Source: Siderastrea radians (Eukaryota; Cnidaria; Anthozoa; Scleractinia; Rhizangiidae). From it: DNA of 64,000 nucleotides. Below, piece by piece: positions 61,701 through 64,000 of this stretch. The notes beneath the pieces were generated by a model. That model was not told the DNA's origin. It was given only the letters and a program-made list of their open reading frames with translations, and did no database searches. The first letter of the stretch is position 1; each line of letters opens with the position of its first letter. The position numbers and the translations under genes were made by a program. The stretch lies in NCBI GenBank assembly GCA_964017195.1, contig OZ024894.1, positions 7,247,537 through 7,311,536 on the forward strand, written 5' to 3'.

Positions 61701-62898
61701 CCACCAGTACTTTGGCCTCATTCAATGCAAAGTCCTGCCTCCCCGTGAATTGTACCATCCCGTGCTGCCTTACCGTCATGGCGACAAACTGCTCTTTCCC
61801 CTCTGTGCCCGTTGTGTGGAAGAAGAAATGGACAAACCTCTTTTGGACAGATCCTATCATTGCCCTCACCCCGACGAACAACGCACCCTCACCAGTACCT
61901 GGTGCACTCCCGAATTAGTCAAAGCCGTCGAATTGGGGTACCAAGTCCAATACATCTATGAAGTCTGGCATTTTGACGAAACCTGTGAGGGCCTCTTTGC
62001 CGATTATGTCAACACCTGGCTCAAAATTAAGCAAGAAGCCAGTGGGTGGCCTAAGGACGACATGTCAGAGCAAGCCAAACAGGACTACATCCAGAAGTAC
62101 TTCGAGCATGAAGGCATCCAGTTGGAATACGACAAGATCGAATACAACCCGGGGTTGCGTACCCTAGCAAAACTCATGTTGAACTCCATGTGGGGCAAGT
62201 TTGGACAACGCCTCAACAAGACCCAAATTCAAGCCTTTGATGATCCACATGCCTTCCACTGTTTCTTGGATACCGATACCTTAGATGTACGTCACGTGTC
62301 CGTGATCAATGACGACATGGTTGAGGTGCACTACCAAAAACAAAAAGAGGACATCCGCGTCTCACCCAACCTCAACATTTTTGTGGCCTGCTTCACCACC
62401 TGCCACGCCCGGCTCAAACTCTATGCCGCCCTGGAAGCCTTAGGGGAAAGAGTCCTCTACTTTGACACCGACTCCGTCATCTACCTGGAGGAAACACCCA
62501 CTCAATTCCAACCTACCTTGGGTTCCTATCTAGGGGACTTCACCTCCGAATTAGCTGATGATGAATACATCCAAGAATTCGTGTCGGCGGGTCCCAAGAA
62601 CTATGGCTATGCTACTAATAAGGAAAAGGTGGAATGCAAGGTCAGAGGCTTCCGACTCAACAGTGAAGGACACACCCAGCTGAATTACGACGTCATGCGT
62701 CAGAATGTCCAAGATGAAATCCAGAAACCCCTTCCCAAACCACGCGAAATCCAAGTCACCAAAAGTCACCACATTGTCAGGAACCCGAAAAACTACACCT
62801 TGCTCACTCAACCCCAACACAAATGGTATCGCTTGGTGTATGACAAAAGAGTCATCGATCCCCGCACCTTCAAGACCTACCCCTATGGCTACCAGTGA
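58711..62898 (+). CDS. polB: Protein-primed family B DNA polymerase
   Basis: 1395 residues from the ATG at 58711. An acidic leader and an unassigned region (about 80-350, a possible terminal-protein part) precede a Cys/His-rich zone of several zinc modules (about 360-490). The 3'-5' exonuclease has FFDIEA (about 534), HNFQGYDGYF (about 593) and YCESDVRLL (about 723). A DGYCPHTHTVYEFQGC block (about 840-870) is the endonuclease-like insertion typical of Polinton polymerases. Polymerase motifs are DVTSLYPW (A, about 967), LNSMWGKFGQ (B, about 1155) and YFDTDSVIY (C, about 1250). Motif I has Ala in place of the usual Cys after Glu. It copies the linear genome from protein-capped ends. The frame is fully open. 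Confidence 0.95.
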   Translation: MSSHEDDVAGPSGLSHDDIISLLGLEMSDSEPEEEETTTNSCVGPLICLENMTDSDDAICEEALDQWEQSGGGLDPSAQVTFQFDLEPFVNRKSDRLGVQERHFKTQLRQRGNLIPGQNITQALQDGLRRAVDQVLTTTTPALHDQDRLYFTIASDRLHNNFQGWGLRAGEWRRDTERVEALFQRLAQALNSNEQFEMDDSFQVSITQVHHAPQGTGRPRRGKPGHPTMTMLTTNKRSIIRIQNDDDALCCARALVTAKARVDQHPKWNSIRLGKSLQKEMALVLHREAKVPFGPCGYDALTQFSQAPSLTGYQIILVDAQRSFHITTFGPLSDKQLILLHNQDHYDVITKLPGFFGSSYVCADCWKPYNTEGLHRCTKTKVCGACRQKDCPDFQHAYPRHLKATQRCESCHRDFFGPTCLEAHASKTHAGKPATDLQASVCSQRYRCPDCYQQNVGLSRIQRHHCYHVDCPSCHQYVHADDHRCFIQRAPKPQDEKKRKRTRQKGPRAKRGAAAAEPHASSEDEEDLPPLHVFFDIEAMQPKEKHIANLVVAETEDNDEPKPFPGPTCIRDFLEWLDTLTLHDTRQVNVIAHNFQGYDGYFIIHEYYSDNRIVQQLRNGCKLLEIKHDRIQFIDSMSFFQMPLSAFPKTFGLTELCKGYFPHKFNIPGDKHQHYVGILPSRDYYMPETMSLEGRQAFETWHQEQRAKNVVFDFQKELVAYCESDVRLLKQGCLTFKRLFEDLTGFNPFDHVTIASACNRDLRMNRMIPNSIASEPAGHKGWRNSINQSLPALQWLTWCDHQLRQRALQDLNPHDLLASANPDPQYIQHVRNEGEYKIPGTQIYVDGYCPHTHTVYEFQGCFTHGCPTCYPHRHEKHPRNYDLTMHDLYDATQDKVQKLTKQGYNVIQMWGCQWEHLLKTQPEIDSFVRELNFIQPLQPREAFCGGRTNAIKLYHHITPGQKIHYIDVTSLYPWVNKTSTYPKGHPTILSQPGHTNIHQYFGLIQCKVLPPRELYHPVLPYRHGDKLLFPLCARCVEEEMDKPLLDRSYHCPHPDEQRTLTSTWCTPELVKAVELGYQVQYIYEVWHFDETCEGLFADYVNTWLKIKQEASGWPKDDMSEQAKQDYIQKYFEHEGIQLEYDKIEYNPGLRTLAKLMLNSMWGKFGQRLNKTQIQAFDDPHAFHCFLDTDTLDVRHVSVINDDMVEVHYQKQKEDIRVSPNLNIFVACFTTCHARLKLYAALEALGERVLYFDTDSVIYLEETPTQFQPTLGSYLGDFTSELADDEYIQEFVSAGPKNYGYATNKEKVECKVRGFRLNSEGHTQLNYDVMRQNVQDEIQKPLPKPREIQVTKSHHIVRNPKNYTLLTQPQHKWYRLVYDKRVIDPRTFKTYPYGYQ

Positions 62899-62992
62899 AA
62901 GCCCCAACAAGATCGTGGACCCTCTATTGAACATTAAGGAACACTCAGGAAAAACCATTTTTTTCTCCGTTATTGTAAAAACAACGTATAAC

Positions 62993-62998
62993 AATAAA
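62993..62998 (+). terminator. Poly(A) signal of the polymerase gene
   Basis: AATAAA 95 bp after the polymerase stop and just before the right inverted repeat. Confidence 0.6.
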
Positions 62999-63043
62999 CG
63001 TGATTTATTTCATTTTTTGTGTTGTTTGCAAGGGTGACCCCCA

Positions 63044-63292
63044 TTTTCTCCGCGGGTTTCCTTCCCCTTGAGCCCGCGATCCCTTTTTTCAACTGGGCCG
63101 CGGTTTCCCCTTCCAAACCACATCACTTCCGGTTCCATGAGCCCGCGATTCCTTTTTTTCCACTGGTCAGCGGTTTCCCCCTCCTAAAACCACGTGATTT
63201 CCGGTTCCGGTTATGACGTCATTCTTACATCAAAACGAGGCTCAGGGATCCATACGGAGGCTCAGGGATCCATACGAGCCCAATGTACTACT
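63044..63292 (-). repeat. Right terminal inverted repeat
   Basis: 249 bp, complement of 40889-41136. Two differences are visible: an A/C change in the inner unit and one more A in an A run. Ends at the CGTCTT duplication. Confidence 0.95.
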
Positions 63293-63520
63293 CGTCTTGT
63301 TTCTAGCGTGTCCCATTTCAAATCAGATAACATGTCTGTCACGCTGGCTGTTTTGTTGAAGTTTTGAAGGCAAAAACGGGCAGCTTTTCTTTGAACTCTC
63401 TCCAGGGTTGAAATATCTTTTTTGTGGTGTGGGTCCCACGAGGCACTTGCGTACTCCAATTTGGGTCGGACGATGCTGGTATAGGCCGTTTCACGTACTT
63501 TCCTGGGGCAGTTCCACTCG
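63293..63520 (-). mobile_element. LINE fragment, 5' side of the Polinton insertion
   Basis: The minus strand encodes a reverse-transcriptase segment (VRPKLEYASASWDPHH, LERVQRKAARF, VTDMLSDLKWDTLETRR). It stops at the right duplication (63293-63298) and continues, in frame, at 40888. Upstream of about 63520 the homology ends, so the LINE is 5'-truncated. Confidence 0.85.
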
Positions 63521-64000
63521 TTACTATAGAGACTCCAAATTTTTCCTAAGAACGCGAATTTTATGGATAAGTGATGATTTTTTCGGGATCAGAGGGATAA
63601 AAAATTTGGGTACAAAAAAAAAAAACTTTAGAAAAGACTACGTTACTTTTAAGAGAGGTGTCCGTTTATGGAAAGTTTTTCCAAGAAGGTTTTTTTTTTT
63701 GTATGTGGCTGGGACCGCGACTTTTAGGCCCCCGCATCTTTATACTGATCACGAAATGTCGGCCTACGGGACAGGCTTACCATGGGCTGAATAAAACAGT
63801 CTTAACTCTACAATAGTACAATAAAGGGAACCTAGCGTATTCTCTAGTGTTTTCTCCAGTTTGGGCTTGTTTTGTCACCACCGGTTCAGTTCTCAAGAAA
63901 AAGGATGAAAAAGGCGAAATGACTCCAAGCCACAAACGAAGACGCTTGTTATGTTTTATTGTTATGTTTTTGTGTCACGCAGTCATTTAGCCTGATCAGG
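63521..64000. other. No gene recognised
   Basis: AT-rich sequence with A and T runs. A short open frame lies near 63408-63794 but most of it overlaps the LINE on the opposite strand and has no support. Confidence 0.4.

Larger units (their letters stand above)
40889..63292 (+). mobile_element. Maverick/Polinton element, adintovirus type, 22,404 bp
   Basis: Terminal inverted repeats of 248 and 249 bp start AGTAGTACATTGGG at both ends. A 6-bp target duplication flanks them. The gene set is diagnostic: protein-primed polymerase B, retrovirus-like integrase, adenain protease, packaging ATPase, double-jelly-roll capsid protein and penton-like proteins. AG-starting ends, 6-bp duplications and this gene set define Polintons; a hexon, penton, protease and PLA2 complement is also what adintoviruses carry. 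All large genes are open and the two repeats differ at only two sites that I see, so insertion is recent. It could be an active transposon or an endogenous virus. Confidence 0.97.

Noticed and set aside
40889..63292. Retrovirus or giant-virus fragment
   Set aside because: The integrase alone would suggest a retroelement, but there is no reverse transcriptase inside, and the DNA polymerase, capsid, protease and ATPase with AG ends and 6-bp duplication fit Polintons.

Overview
This window is animal nuclear DNA, most likely from a marine invertebrate and probably a cnidarian such as a coral or sea anemone (inference). It shows spliced genes with GT/AG borders, an AT-rich background, non-LTR retrotransposon pieces, tRNA-derived SINEs, many short inverted-repeat elements and a 197-bp satellite. 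Into this background a complete, visibly GC-richer 22.4-kb virus-like element has inserted.

Layout. 1-1664 (minus) is a long open reading frame that leaves the window and carries an 80-codon tandem duplication. 2.86-6.23 kb is a satellite of about 17 units of 197 bp. 6.2-16.8 kb holds no gene I can recognise, but has a tRNA-like sequence and a family of diverged ~1-kb tandem repeats. 16.8-38.9 kb is a tandem triplication of a ~8.5-kb block. Each block carries an intact two-exon DRAM-family (autophagy-modulator-like) membrane protein gene on the plus strand and a decayed DRAM-like exon on the minus strand. Two of the three decayed exons are split by transposons. 39.8-40.9 kb holds 3' ends of two LINEs.

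40889-63292 is a Maverick/Polinton element of the adintovirus type. It has ~248-bp terminal inverted repeats beginning AG, a 6-bp target duplication (CGTCTT), and lies in the reverse-transcriptase reading frame of a LINE. It encodes protein-primed DNA polymerase B, a chromodomain integrase, an FtsK/A32-type packaging ATPase, an adenain-type protease, a double-jelly-roll major capsid protein, three penton-like proteins, a phospholipase A2 protein, and several small basic core-like proteins sharing an arginine-rich QRGG motif. Further genes are a two-transmembrane SLATT-like protein, a SLOG/DprA-like Rossmann protein, a double GRF-type zinc-finger protein, a RING-like Cys-rich protein and an Arg-rich protein with an acidic tail. 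One Pol III-type tRNA-like gene lies between protease and ATPase.

The element behaves as two expression blocks. The central block (46.0-56.8 kb, plus strand) holds integrase, virion and packaging genes, closely packed, many with a TATAAAAAGG-like box near 40 bp before the ATG, often inside the preceding gene. The outer genes are arranged as divergent pairs. Two of the divergent promoters (43.15-43.32 and 58.50-58.68 kb) are inverted copies of one module. A third (44.93-45.07 kb) has three ~45-bp repeats with CCAAT boxes and CArG boxes. Two or three reading-frame breaks, two at homopolymers, mean the copy is either slightly decayed or carries assembly errors; the large genes are all open.
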